Shown here piece after piece: positions 11,146-21,400 of a DNA stretch of 64,000 nucleotides (within the stretch, counting starts at the first letter, position 1; every line of letters begins with the position of its first letter). Made by a program: the position numbers and the translations under genes. Source of the DNA: Sciurus carolinensis (taxonomy: Eukaryota; Chordata; Mammalia; Rodentia; Sciuridae); NCBI RefSeq assembly GCF_902686445.1, contig NC_062226.1:9974501-10038500 (forward strand), given 5' to 3'. The notes beneath the pieces are model-generated. The model saw nothing but the letters and a program-made list of their open reading frames with translations. It searched no databases and was not told where the DNA came from.

Positions 11146-12394
11146 TTATACATTCTTGTATGTATGCATTTTGAAATTTCTTTAACCTTCAAGCTGAATA
11201 TGAAATTATCATCAACCCCTTTTGTTCCTCCAGAGAACCATAAATTGTAAATGAAAAATGTCAGAGGCTCATCAGTACATGCAGTTTTCTGAGAAATCCC
11301 TGTACTATTTTCCCCATGGAAACACTACTGACCTCTGACTCATCAGATTGAAAATTGTTTTTTTTACCTTCTGATTCTGTAACCACAGCCTTGAATCTGT
11401 GTACTGTTTCTATGTTTTTTTATGGAATGTTTTAAAATTGAAATGTCATAATCTTGAGCAGGCTATTCTGCCTTCAGTCTGCTTTCAAGGCTATGATTAC
11501 AAAGCTAGAAGCCTGAAAAATGATATGAAAGGTGATGTAGGTTGATCAGAGAATAATTATTATTAATATTTCCATAGAAATATAGGCAGCTTTTTCAACT
11601 GCATTTATGCTGAGCAAATATGTGGGCATAATAGATTATATAATTAAAAATCCTTGACCCACTCCCCCATCTCTGCTTTTTTTCTTTTTTCCTTAGATTT
11701 CATGTTAAGAAAATGACATTAGGAAAATGGCATTATTTTTCTTGTAACTTAAAAATGTGACCTTGACATTGTAAAGGTGAAGAAGGGGAACTATTACTTG
11801 AAGCTCTTCCAGCCAGCTTTTGCTGTATGGACTCCTGGTGCTAGGTCTGTGCATTCAAAAGCATTTTCCATCATTCCTGAAGTATGGTTTGTCAGGTTGC
11901 CTATGAAAAACAAAAGCTGATGGTCCAAGTGGTGCCTTAGTCCATGGATAGAAAGGCAAGAAGCAGATATGAATTTAATGCTCAGCCAATCCAAAGAAAG
12001 GGGGTCTTGTATTTGCTTGGGTCTGGAACTAGCCTGTAGGCAGCAAACCAGCTGTATCCCACCCAGACTGTGGTCTGACTAGCTGATGTTAAAGAAAAAG
12101 AAAAAAGGAAGCCACGTTTCTTCTCATCCTCTACCCAAACCATTCATAGTACCGTAAGGTACCTAGAAGATGGACAGGGTTGGGGGAGGCATGTAAAATT
12201 GGCAAGAGTTCCTAGATTTCATGGGTTGTGGTTGGTTTACCATGTATACACTGGCTACCCCAACAAAACTTTATTTTGTAAAAACTCTATGTGTTTAGTT
12301 TCCTGGTTAAAATTTTAGAACCACTGTATTGAAGTAGAGTTGGTCTGGTATTGATCTACTTCCTAGATATATCCATATTTTTAGTTATTATTGG
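11146..12394. other. Unique sequence, possibly conserved non-coding
   Basis: More than 1 kb without recognisable SINEs, L1 or LTR, which is unusually clean for this window. A 66-codon minus-strand frame at 11794-11994 has no recognisable domain. I see no exon with paired splice sites. Confidence 0.45.
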
Positions 12395-12570
12395 CTATAG
12401 GATAAAAGCCAAAAACTCATATGGCAGTTAAAATGTCTTTATGATATGCTCCTAGTAATCCTCTAGTCAAATCAAATTATTAGGTAATATTCTGCTTCTA
12501 CTTTGTTCATTCCTTTCACATGCTGCTTCCTCTGAATATGTCTTAGAAATAACCCTATTTGTCCGGTGAG
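12395..12570 (+). mobile_element. L2 relic
   Basis: 'ggataaaagccaaaaactc', 'tgtctttatgatatgctcc' and 'cacatgctgcttcctctg' follow the order of the L2 3' segment ('aaatccaaactcctta', 'ccatgatctggcc', 'gctgttccctctg'). Confidence 0.55.
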
Positions 12571-12639
12571 TGGCTATCTTCTTCCCCATGCTCCTGATCT
12601 CATGATTACTGCTTTTTCTCTCTCACTAATATTTTCGTA

Positions 12640-12800
12640 ACTACTGAACACTTTCACTGACTTAAGTGCATCATATCATTGAATCTTCCTAATAGTCTAC
12701 AGACAACAAAATTGTCTCAGGTGAGGTAACTTTCACAATACAATTAAGTAATGGTTCCAATATTTGAATCTATTCTGATATAAAAATTTATACTCTTATT
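12640..12800 (-). mobile_element. MIR relic
   Basis: 'gtgcatcatatcattgaatc', 'ttcctaatagtctac' and 'caggtgaggtaac' resemble reverse-complement MIR. Confidence 0.5.
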
Positions 12801-12904
12801 ACTCTATTACTTGCTGTATCTTGTTCATATGTTCCTATACAGTTAGTTTTTTCAAAAACATTGTTTGATGGTTTTTTCACTAGACTTTAATCTTTTTTCT
12901 TCTC

Positions 12905-13255
12905 TTTTTTATTGTCGTAAAATATACATAGCATAAAATTTAACCATTTTAACTTTTTTTTTTTTTAGTACCAGGGATTGAACTCAGGGGCACTCAACCA
13001 CCAAGCCACATCCCCAGCCCTATTTTTTATTTAGAGACCAGGTCTCATTGAGTTGTTTAGTGCCTTACCCTTGCTGAGGCTGGCTTTGAACTCACAATCC
13101 TCCTGTCTCAGCCTCCTGAGCTGCTGGGATTATAGGCCTGCACCACCATGCCCAGCCCATTTTAACTTTTAAGTCTATGATGCAGTGACATTATGTACAT
13201 TCACATTGTTCGGGCTCTACAGTTGTTTTGGTCTGTACTCCACTGATCTATTTAT
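12905..13255 (-). mobile_element. L1M 3' UTR fragment, split by a SINE
   Basis: 'attgtcgtaaaatatacata' and, after the SINE, 'tacattcacattgttcggg' are the reverse complement of a common L1M 3' UTR block. The B1-dID at 12958-13156 interrupts it, with 'ccattttaactttt' on both sides. Confidence 0.7.
12958..13156 (-). mobile_element. B1-dID SINE with perfect 14-bp target duplication
   Basis: Reverse-orientation dID then B1 ('agtaccagggattgaactca', 'ccacatccccagccct', 'gcctcctgagctgctggg', 'caccaccatgcccag'). 'ccattttaactttt' at 12944-12957 and 13157-13170 is identical. Confidence 0.96.
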
Positions 13256-13332
13256 TCTTAGATAGTTGGGTTAGTTATTAGTTATATTCATATTTGTATC
13301 TTCTAGGTCTCAGGCTTGCTACAGCATGGGCA

Positions 13333-13354
13333 GATAATAATAATAATAATAATT
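13333..13354. repeat. (TAA)n microsatellite
   Basis: Six to seven tandem ataat/taa units. Confidence 0.85.
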
Positions 13355-13555
13355 GTTGGAATTAATGACTATTTGCAGGCTGATTATTCTGATAACTGAT
13401 ATAGCCATTTATAATTATAGTTATAAGTCAGCAAATTATTCTATTTTACACATTTCCATATTACAGTTTCTGTATCTGTATAGCTGCAGCATAATCCAAA
13501 ACGGATGGCCTGATAATATTTAGGAGGAGAGGTGACTGGGGTGACTTTTAAACTT

Positions 13556-13738
13556 TGATTGTCCAGTAGAATAAAGTCTAGCCTCATGTGGCTATTTAAA
13601 TTACTTAAGGGTAAAGGTAAAAATTCAGTTCCTTAGTCAAAATAGTTACTTTCTAGGTACACTTTGTATTGGACAATATAGATACATACTGTTTCTTTTA
13701 TGGTAAAAATTTCTATTGGATAGGACTGTTCTAGACCT
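13556..13738. mobile_element. hAT-type MITE relic
   Basis: Landmarks are 'ttgattgtccagtagaat' near the left end, 'cctcatgtggctatttaaat', 'aaaaattcagttccttagtc' and 'tttctattggataggactg' near the right end. The ends are inverted relative to each other ('tgtccagtagaa' against 'tctattggataggac'). This matches a widespread nonautonomous hAT element with the 'cacatgtggcta' signature. I do not commit to a family name. Confidence 0.7.
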
Positions 13739-14155
13739 TTAAAGCTGAGAAACTCACTTTCTCTTTCAATTTGTTGTTTGAACAAGAAATTCATTGTGGT
13801 TTTCAAGTTATTTACCCTCATTGTCTTTTGGAGAAACAGTTCTTCAAGCATTTACTAAGCAACTCCTCTTGGGACATGCTAACCTTCCTCAGGCCTGAGA
13901 CTGCAGCTGTAGTTGGGGCTGAGACTGGATCCAGCTGAAGGAAAGACACATAGTTTCACTGGGGACTTAATTATGATTAGTGGAGACAAGGCAGATGGGA
14001 AACTGATAAAACTGATTGGAGCTGGTTGTTCCAGAAAGGACCAGCATGTGACTATTGTAAATCAGTAGAAATCCTGGGTAAAGAAATTTTTTTTAAATGG
14101 GATCCAAGAAAACAAATTTCTAGAGTCTTAGGTTCTAGAAAATTCAGGTTCTAGT

Positions 14156-14157
<2 letters not shown>
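13739..14157. other. Unique sequence
   Basis: Overlaps a minus frame of 72 codons (13633-13851) that lies largely in the MITE and is not credible as a gene. Otherwise nothing recognised. Confidence 0.45.

Positions 14158-14197
<40 letters not shown>
14158..14197. repeat. (AC)n microsatellite, about 20 units
   Basis: Uninterrupted dinucleotide tract immediately left of a truncated antisense B1-dID, replacing the dID half that should be there. Confidence 0.97.
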
Positions 14198-14199
<2 letters not shown>

Positions 14200-14326
14200 A
14201 GCTACATCCCCAGGCGCGCCCCCCCCCGCCTTTTTTTTTTAATCTTGAGACCAAGTCTCATTAAGTTTGGGGCCTTGCTAAATTGCTGAGACTGGCGTTG
14301 AATTTGCAGTTCTCCTGTCTCAACTT
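14198..14326 (-). mobile_element. B1-dID SINE, truncated
   Basis: 'tgagctacatccccagg' then a G/C tract ('cgcgcccccccccgcc') and the B1 half ('gaccaagtctcattaag', 'cttgctaaattgctgagac'). The left part of dID is lost into the AC repeat. Confidence 0.8.
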
Positions 14327-14530
14327 GCCTTGCACGTTTGTGTACATATAAAATCTCTATTTTGGGGAAAAAGGTGGTGTTTGATTAGATTTGTAGAATT
14401 CTATATTTTAAGGGTCTCACCTTAACTCTCAACTGTGGGCTGTTGGATTTCAAAATACACTGAGTAATCAGGATCCAGTGCTCAGTTGTACTCTACTGCC
14501 TTCCTACAGTCAGATTAAATCAAAACATTC

Positions 14531-14705
14531 CTTCTGGGTATGATGGTGCATGCTTATAATCCCAGCAATTTTGGGAGATTGAGATAGGAGGATGGACTCC
14601 CTGTCCCAAAATAAAACTTAAAAAAACTCTCAATGTAACTCAGGTAGAGCACCCCTTGGTTCAGTGCTCAGTACTGTGGTAATAAATAAATAAGTAAAAT
14701 AAAAA
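14531..14705 (+). mobile_element. B1-dID SINE, diverged
   Basis: Plus orientation: 'tgatggtgcatgcttataat', 'cccagcaattttgggag', then the dID half 'caatgtaactcaggtagag' to 'gttcagtgctcagtac' and an 'aataaataaataag' tail. Confidence 0.82.
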
Positions 14706-14871
14706 TATTCCTTGAGTTAACACTGACTTCAATTTGTAAGACACATTATAGAGCACAATTAGCTATTGTTTTGGGCTTTTATTGATGGGCATTACCCATA
14801 AGCCTTTATTTACATTTGTAAAAAGGTACTCAAAGTTTTAACTGTTTTCCCTAGTAAAATACAGTTTTGTA

Positions 14872-14874
<3 letters not shown>

Positions 14875-14900
<26 letters not shown>
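14875..14900. repeat. Poly-A tract
   Basis: An A-run of about 26 without a recognisable SINE or processed transcript upstream. Confidence 0.9.
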
Positions 14901-14903
<3 letters not shown>

Positions 14904-15019
14904 AGTGACTCTGATCTGTCACTGTAGCCAGTCAGTCTGGTCTTTTTCTTTTTGTCAGATGCATATTAGGAAAAAAGCTTGTCAATTGAACCTTCTTGTA
15001 TTGAAGAAGATGCCCTAAC

Positions 15020-15190
15020 TTCAATGCATTTTTTGATCACTTATATATACTCACCAAATCTCACAGCAGTTGAACATGATGGCTATTTTTAACCCCCATT
15101 TCAGGAAGTAGGCGTAGGATGGTTAATTAAACCGTGGCAAATCTGTGATTTGAACCTAACTCTAACTCATGCCCATGCTCCTTTCAAATT
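15020..15190 (-). mobile_element. MIR relic
   Basis: 'cacttatatatactcaccaa', 'taacccccatttcaggaag' and 'tgatttgaacctaactctaa' follow reverse-complement MIR. Confidence 0.6.
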
Positions 15191-16029
15191 TGCATCTGTC
15201 TCAAACTGGGCTTAAGTGAATATAAACTTCACGCTGTAACTTCAGATTTCTCATAGGTACACTAACTTTGTGATATTTTAGGAACATATTTTGTGTTTCT
15301 TTTTTGAAAGCAATTTAAGGTCCCAGCCAGAGACCATGGATTTCTGATAATATTTTCTAATATGTTTAATGTAGTGTATTCTGTAAAGCAGGTGGCATTG
15401 GGGGTATATTTTGTATGTTTATGGGGCTTAGGAGTCTGCTTTCTACTGAATAACTGATATTTTTTGCCTTTGAATTGAACCTACCTAAAGAAATGTATTT
15501 GGGGTTATGTCTAGCAGTGGTTTGAGTTCTTCTAGGCACAAATCATTTTGCTAGCTAGATCTGGTTGCTGAAATCTGGGAGTAGATTCTGCTTGGAAATG
15601 ATAACCAAAATGGCCACTGCACTAACTTAAAGGTGTGTAGTTTGTAGGTAGAATTAATGTTGTTCTCCCGTGCTAGTGATGATCTATAAAATCAGAGATA
15701 TTATTAGCTAAGAGTGTCAGGATGAGATGGTGGGAACGTAGACATCAGTTACTGAGTTCCATAATTAGGGGTTTTTGTGACTCTTGGAGAAATTTATTAT
15801 AGGGTAAATATAAAGAGTCCTTTTCTCAGGGAGTAGCAAATATCTGGAATCACCACATCAGATTGTTTTAAAGCTGAAATTATAAAAAAGGTTTAAGAAT
15901 TAGAGCAAATACCTAAGGTGACCTTATTAGGGTTCCATCCCATGTCATGAATGGTTCAGTACTTGCCCTTCTATGATGAACACTTTGTCCCCACAGTCAT
16001 AACACCAAATTGAATGGATCTCTCAGAAT
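15191..16029. other. Unique sequence, nothing recognised
   Basis: About 800 bases free of recognisable repeats. All frames are short. Confidence 0.45.
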
Positions 16030-16150
16030 TAAGTAGCAGTAGCTCACATAGTTGAGCTCTGTGCAAAGTCTTTACATTCACTATCTCATTTAATCTTTTT
16101 AATAGCCCTATGAGATAGGTGCTGTTATTAATCCCAGTTTATAAGGTCAG
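16030..16150 (-). mobile_element. MIR relic
   Basis: 'tctttacattcactatctca', 'tttaatctttttaatagccc' and 'tatgagataggtgctgtta' are clear reverse-complement MIR core. Confidence 0.8.
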
Positions 16151-16394
16151 TCTGCCTTCGATCATATGGACTTGAAGTGGAAGTCTCCAAAGAAAAATTA
16201 GGGTGCCATTAACAGGAGGAGGGAATGATTGCTAGGTAGACAAAAGCAATAGATGTCCATTTTAATGTGTGTTCTTAGTATTTTTGTTTTTGAGTCACCT
16301 TCTCTTTATGATCAGTCTAGTTGCTTTGAATTCAGAATGCTTGTTACTTTCAGAGGGTACATTAAACCTTGTCCTTTGTTGATACCTCTAACTT

Positions 16395-16485
16395 AGATGT
16401 TTATTATTTAATGTCAGTAAATCTGAGGCCCATAATAGGGAGTGACTTGCCTCAGGTCATAAAACAAAAAGTGACTTGAATTAGG
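16395..16485 (-). mobile_element. MIR relic
   Basis: 'aaatctgaggcccataatag', 'agtgacttgcctcaggtca' and 'cttgaattaggatctgcc' are the distal part of a reverse-complement MIR. Confidence 0.6.
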
Positions 16486-16723
16486 ATCTGCCCTAGCGGT
16501 TGGGGGGCACTGTCTGTCTTTCCCATTGTACTTTCATGCCTTGCCATGATATCATTGTTTTTAGATCAATTATGTATTAGATGAATGCCTATTCTGTTTT
16601 ACTTCTGGCAGGATATTAAGTATTCAACAAATGTGTAATGATGAGTTATTTCCTCATTGCCAGGTGCTGTGTCTGAATGTTTCTTTCCTAAACTTGATAC
16701 ATAAATTGAAATTCTTGAAAATC

Positions 16724-16805
16724 TTTTTTTTTTTTTTTTTTTTTTTTAAGTACTGGGGATTGAATTTGGTCATGTGCTCTACCACTGAGGTACATCCCCA
16801 GTCCC
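16724..16805 (-). mobile_element. ID SINE
   Basis: T24 tail, 'agtactggggattgaattt', 'gtgctctaccactgaggt' and 'acatccccagtccc'. The loop between the two arms is shortened. Confidence 0.85.
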
Positions 16806-16995
16806 TAAATAAACAGGTGATAGGCACCATGTTTTCATTTTGTACTGAGCTTGCTTTTTAAATAATAAAGGCAGGGACCTGGAACAGGGATCCTGTCACG
16901 ACATCTTTTGAGTTCCCTACAGTACCTTGACAGTGCCTTGATTAATGTCAAGGGAAAACTCCTTATCTCTGAAGGACTTTTTTTCTTATTTCTTT

Positions 16996-17045
16996 AAAAA
17001 AAAAAAAAGACAAAACACCCCCCCCCTTTTTTTTTTTTTTTTTTT
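16996..17045. repeat. Adjacent A13, C9 and T19 homopolymers
   Basis: A-run, then 'gacaaaac', then a C-run and a T-run. The A and T runs could pair as a short hairpin. It is probably the residue of a retroposon tail plus slippage. Confidence 0.8.
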
Positions 17046-17070
17046 AAATGAAGCCACATACAGACATACA

Positions 17071-17378
17071 GCTGGGCATATTGGCACACACCCAGCAACT
17101 TGAGAGAGGTCAAGACAGGAGGAGCTGGGCTGGGGAGATAGCTCAGTTGGTAGAGTGCTTGCCTCTCAAGCACAAGGCCCTGGGTTCAATCCCCAGCACC
17201 GCCAAAAAAAAAAAAAAAAAAAAAAAAAAGACAGGATCCAAGTTTGAGACCAACCTCAGCAACTTAGTGAGTCCTAAGGACTTAGAGAGACCTTGTTTCG
17301 AAAATAAAACATAAAAAAGGGCTGGGGATATGGCTTAGTGGTTACATAACTCTGGGTTCAATCCCCGGTACCAAAAAA
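17071..17378 (+). mobile_element. B1-dID SINE split by a younger ID
   Basis: The B1 half begins 'gctgggcatattggcacac', is interrupted at 17121-17227 and resumes 'aagtttgagaccaacctcag'. The dID half is 'gggctggggatatggctta' to 'caatccccggtacc'. 'aagacagga' lies on both sides of the inserted ID. Confidence 0.9.
17127..17227 (+). mobile_element. Young ID SINE nested in B1-dID
   Basis: Near-consensus ID followed by A24 or so. The duplication 'aagacagga' lies at 17112-17120 and 17228-17236. Six extra bases ('ggagct') lie between the left duplication and the ID start. Confidence 0.93.
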
Positions 17379-17466
17379 CAGCAACAACAAAAACCCTACA
17401 TACAACACAGAATCCATGCAAGAAACATAGAGAGGTCTATAAACACATTCTGAAGAACCTGCACTT

Positions 17467-17713
17467 CAAACTGGGCACCATGGTGCATGCACAGTGATTC
17501 AGGAGGCTGAGGCAGGAAAATCACAAGTTTGAGGCCAGCCTCAGCAACTTAGTGAGGCCCTAAGCAAGTTACCAAGACCTTGCCTCAAAATGACAAATAA
17601 GGGCTGGGGAGATAGCTCAGTCGGTAGAGTGCTTGCCTTGCAAGCACAAGACCCTGCCCTGAGTTCAATCCCCAGCACCACCAAAAAAAAAAAAAAAGAC
17701 AAATAAAAAGGGC
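17467..17713 (+). mobile_element. B1-dID SINE split by ID, 3'-truncated
   Basis: B1 half 'gggcaccatggtgcatgc' to 'cttgcctcaaaat', then the ID insertion, then 'aaaaaggg', where the dID half should begin but the sequence passes into LTR. The element's 3' half is missing. Confidence 0.85.
17601..17697 (+). mobile_element. Young ID SINE nested in B1-dID
   Basis: 'gggctggggagatagctcag' to 'cccagcaccacc' plus an A tail. Perfect 9-bp target duplication 'gacaaataa' at 17592-17600 and 17698-17706. Contains a small internal repeat, 'ccctgccctgag'. Confidence 0.95.
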
Positions 17714-18033
17714 CTAAAAGTTGAAATTCTAGCTCCCAAGGTGATGGTATGAGAATTGGGGACTTTTGGGAGGTGATTAAATATGAGATCATAGACCCCA
17801 TGAATGGGATTAATTCTTCTCTGAGACACCTAGACAGCTCTTTCATCCGTTCTATCATTGGACATGGCAAGAAGTATCATCTGAACCAGAAGGCAGGCCC
17901 TCACCAAATACTGATTTTGCTGGTGCCTTGATCTTGAACTTCCTAGCTTCTTGAACTTTGAGAAATAAATTTGTTAGTTGTAAGCCACCTAGTTTATAGT
18001 ATTTTGTTACAGCATCCTGAGTGAACTAAGATA
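17714..18033 (+). mobile_element. MST-type MaLR solo LTR, 5'-truncated
   Basis: Recognised in order: 'ccaaggtgatggtatgag', 'cttttgggaggtgattaaat', 'ccccatgaatgggattaatt', 'ggccctcaccaaatactga', 'gtgccttgatcttgaacttc', 'gagaaataaatttgttagtt' and 'gtattttgttacagcatcc'. This is the mammalian ERVL-MaLR (MST/MLT group) LTR, carrying its AATAAA polyadenylation signal. The first part of the LTR is missing and SINEs sit at that edge. Confidence 0.9.
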
Positions 18034-18469
18034 CCTGGCATCTCTCCAGGGCTATTCTAATTTCTGTTATTTGTATGTAGAGAGGCTTTAGAGTGACTGT
18101 GAGATGAGTTTTCCCAGGCTTCTCAGCCTCTCTCAGCAATTTCAGAACTTTGGAGTTGCACATTCAGTCTCCCCTTTTTTAGGCCTTCCATCCACATTGT
18201 CTAGGCTGTCCTCCCTCCCTGCCTCCAGCTTAAATAGTGTACTTAATAACGGAGGAATTGCTTCCACTTGTATGTGGGTCAAATTTTCAGCCTCTGTGAA
18301 AATTTTAAATAAAATTACCTTGTTTGATATTTGTTATAAGCTCTTATTTCACTTTCTTTTGGGAGAGAATTGATTACATTAAGTAGAACATGACAGATCT
18401 GAAATGAAGTGTAATTTTCTTATGAGTTTTGATTCCATCAGACATTGGCATGCTTACTCACAATTACTT
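18034..18469. other. Unique sequence
   Basis: Includes an 89-codon plus frame (18104-18373) rich in Ser, Leu and Pro with no motif and no splice or promoter context; not called. Confidence 0.45.
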
Positions 18470-18685
18470 GTGCTATTGCTTATTGAGCTCCTACTGTGTG
18501 CTAAGAGTTGTGCTTAGCATTTTATATTGCCATCTCCCTTAATCCTCCTTGCAACTCTAATAAGTGCTGTTATCTCCATTTTTGTATTAAAATGATGGAA
18601 ACTCAGGGTTATACAATAGCTAGATGTTAGAGCTAAAATTCAAACCCAAATTGACTTCTGAGTCTGAATTTTTCCCCCCACTTTG
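18470..18685 (-). mobile_element. MIR, well preserved
   Basis: 'attgagctcctactgtgtgc', 'cttaatcctccttgcaactc', 'gatggaaactcagggttat' and 'aaattcaaacccaaattgac' cover most of the reverse-complement MIR. Confidence 0.85.
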
Positions 18686-18766
18686 ATAATTTTTCATATT
18701 TGAAGCCAGCTTACAGTAATTCATAAATTATAATCTAATCTTTTTTTCCTATTCTTTTCTCTTCAG

Positions 18767-18808
18767 GTTTCTGTCAGGATGAGTTGTCAGAGCTTGATCC
18801 AGGCACTA
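18767..18808 (+). other. Candidate 42-nt cassette microexon
   Basis: A pyrimidine-rich tract ('tttttttcctattctttt') ends in 'ctcttcag', followed by 42 bases and an ideal donor 'gtaagt' at 18809-18814. The length is divisible by three. Two of the three phases are open. If the first two bases complete an upstream codon, the segment reads FCQDELSELDPGT; in phase 0 it reads VSVRMSCQSLIQAL. I do not recognise either peptide. The flanks show no repeat. Short exons with both ideal splice sites also arise by chance in 64 kb, so this remains a candidate. Confidence 0.35.
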
Positions 18809-19316
18809 GTAAGTTCTCAGTGTTACCCAATGTTTGTTGGTAAGAAAAGGATGTGTGTGTATGCTTTTAAATGTATGACTTAGTGTGTAATTGGTTAACT
18901 TTATCTAGTTTGACTCTCAATTTATAATTATGGGAATGACATTCTGTCTTTTCTATGATGCCTTTTCTTTTCCTAATATTGTTTGATGTCTAGGCTCTAT
19001 TCATTTAATAGAAAGTTGGTTTGCTTTAATTTTGTATTTAACACTAATCTCCTTGCTCTGTTCCTCATCCTCCTATGACACTGGCAGCAACAACAAAAAT
19101 TATGCTTTCATATATGCACATCTACAACCATATTTTCTGCTTTTCTAAAATATTATCTAGTTTTGATAAGTTTATTTTAAAATTTATAATTGATAATTTT
19201 GTACCAGTTTAATTTGTAAAGCATTTGCAACTACATTCTTCAGGTTAAGGTATAAGAGTGATCATTTCAAGGTTTAATTAAATGATGATTAATGATAATC
19301 ATTTGTGTTTTCCATG

Positions 19317-19348
19317 CTACCAAAATGTGTCATGCAGCATTTTGGTAG
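19317..19348. repeat. Perfect 11-bp inverted repeat, 10-nt loop
   Basis: 'ctaccaaaatg' and its exact reverse complement 'cattttggtag' are separated by 'tgtcatgcag'. Pairing does not extend well beyond the 11 bp. Confidence 0.9.
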
Positions 19349-19706
19349 TTCTGGGATATGATTATAATTGTGTATAGATATTTTGCTAAGTGACAATAGG
19401 TTGAATGATGATTTAGAGTAAGACTTCATGAGATGTCTAGGGTTATTATTTCTGGTGCTAGAACTTTTTAAAGGTTATTTGTCACCAGTCTGCTGTTAAG
19501 AAAGTGAAACTTCTACCATCCTGGCTAATACTAGCTCTGAGAGTGTGGACCTTTCTTATTTTCCACATACCTTAATAGTATAAATAGTATAAAAACCCAT
19601 ATTTGTTTAATTGTTCTGAAACAAAATAAGTCCTGTGATATTTATCAAACACCAGGAAACAAGATTTGTCTTTTTGGAAATCATAAAGTTCAGAATCTGT
19701 TTTCTG

Positions 19707-19930
19707 ATTTTTTTTTTTTTTTAGTGGAGTGGGGCAGTACTCGGGGGATTGAACCTAGTGCTTCACACATGCTAGGAAAGCACTCTACAACTGAGTTATA
19801 TTGTAAGCCCTTTTAAATTTATTTTGAGACAGGATCTTGCCAAGTTGCCTAGTCTGGCCTCGAACTTGTGATCTTTCTGCCTCAGCCTCCTGAGTTGCTG
19901 GGAATATAGGCATGTGTCTTGGTGCCCAGC
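19707..19930 (-). mobile_element. B1-dID SINE, diverged
   Basis: Poly-T, 'gggggattgaacctagtgc', 'actctacaactgagttata', then the B1 half 'tgagacaggatcttgcc' and 'gcctcagcctcctgagttg'. 'tcagaat' at 19690-19696 and 19931-19937 may be the target duplication. Confidence 0.88.
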
Positions 19931-19937
19931 TCAGAAT

Positions 19938-20757
19938 GAGTTCTGTATTAGGTCATATGTCCCCAGTATACCAGTAATTGTAGGTAAATACATTATTTTC
20001 TTTCTGTCATTCTCTTTTGAATATCTTTTATAGGAGGAGGAAATGGTAATTCAGTTATTTTCTTGAGTCATGGTTGTTCCCTAGAAGCATTTTTGAGCAC
20101 AAGGAAGGATGTGGAGGTATTTTTGATCTTTCAGAAAATTATATGTAAAACACACTAAGTAGTCGAAAACTCATTTTATTAAATATTGTGTGTTCACTTT
20201 GTTTCAGGCCCCAGTGTAGGCTCAAGGATTGTACAAATGATGAACTCCTGCCCTCATCTTTTAAAAGTCATGTGAAATATTTGAGAAGATATTTTTCAAA
20301 CCTTGAATTTAGCACATAGTACCCAAATTTATTTTCCTCTTATGCACCTAGGAGCAACTGAAAATAGCTCATGTTATTTTCTGAGAAATACCCTCCATTT
20401 CATAAAATTATTGTTGAGTTATTCTGCTTTCTGGGTCCAAGTAATCCTGGTTCATTTAACATTTCTGTATCGAATTCCCAGCTAAATATGCTGATTTATA
20501 GACCTCTCCATTCCATGAGAAGGAACATAATTTTATAAATCAATTTAGAATGGAAGTCACCAAAATCATCAAAGTACTTAGTGCATGTGAGTAGTATTCT
20601 CAGTAACTCTTAAGTTTTTGTCTTTGTATTAAAATTAGTATTTTTATTCTTTCTCTTTGAAGAAATACATAAAGGTCTTGTTATTTTAATAATAAATAGG
20701 CAAAAGTAAAATTTTATTGTCTCATTCTATACCAGTCTTGGAATGCAGATAGGCATG
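19938..20757. other. Unique sequence
   Basis: No repeat or exon supported. Around 20190-20270 is a faint L2/MIR-like stretch ('ttcaggccccagtgtaggct') that I do not call. Confidence 0.4.
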
Positions 20758-20965
20758 TTTTTTTTTGGATACCAGGGATTGAACCCAGAGGTGCTTAACC
20801 ACTGAGCCACATCCCCAGCCCTTTTTTATGTTTTATTTAGAGACAGGGTTTCACTGAGTTGCTTAGGGTCTTACTAAATTACTGAGTCTGGCTTTGAACT
20901 CGCGGTCCTCCTGCCTCAGCCTCCTGAGCTGCTGGGATTATGGGCATGTTCACTGGGCTTGGCTT
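20758..20965 (-). mobile_element. B1-dID SINE, near full length
   Basis: 'ggataccagggattgaaccc', 'aaccactgagccacatcccc', 'cactgagttgcttagggtc' and 'gcctcctgagctgctggg'. 'ggcatg' flanks both ends. Confidence 0.94.
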
Positions 20966-21400
20966 GGCATGCTTACCTTGTGAAGTTAAAGGAAGCCTCA
21001 AGACTGAGATGGCTGTGTATGTTGAATTAAATTGATTATGGATTTTGATACTGCAAATTCTGTAGATTTGTACTGGAAAGGAATAACATATCTTATGTTA
21101 ATACCTCATGACTTTTGCACATTAGATTGAGAATAATAGGAATTTTTTTTGTTGTTGTATCTTTGGAAATTGGAGGCCTCATTTTCCATCCCATTTCCTG
21201 GTAGGGGAAGCCTATTTTGTAATAGGAAATATTTTTGCTGCTTATTTCCATGTGTTCTTGGCAGTGGTCGTACATGGAGATTTGGATAACAGATTGATTA
21301 TGTTGATTATGTTGAAATCAGTTGGGGGAATTACTAATTTGGTCCAATTCAAATGTCCTTTTTAAAAAAATCTCTTCTGTAGTTGAGCAGATGGACAGCT
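20966..21400. other. Unique sequence
   Basis: Holds a short direct repeat 'gattatgtt' (two copies near 21296-21314). Nothing else recognised. Confidence 0.4.

Noticed and set aside
14875..14900. Poly-A tract as the end of a processed pseudogene
   Set aside because: No open or broken coding sequence can be recognised upstream and no target duplication was seen.
17541..17870. 109-codon minus-strand frame
   Set aside because: It spans parts of the nested ID, the B1-dID and the MST LTR, so it cannot be a gene.
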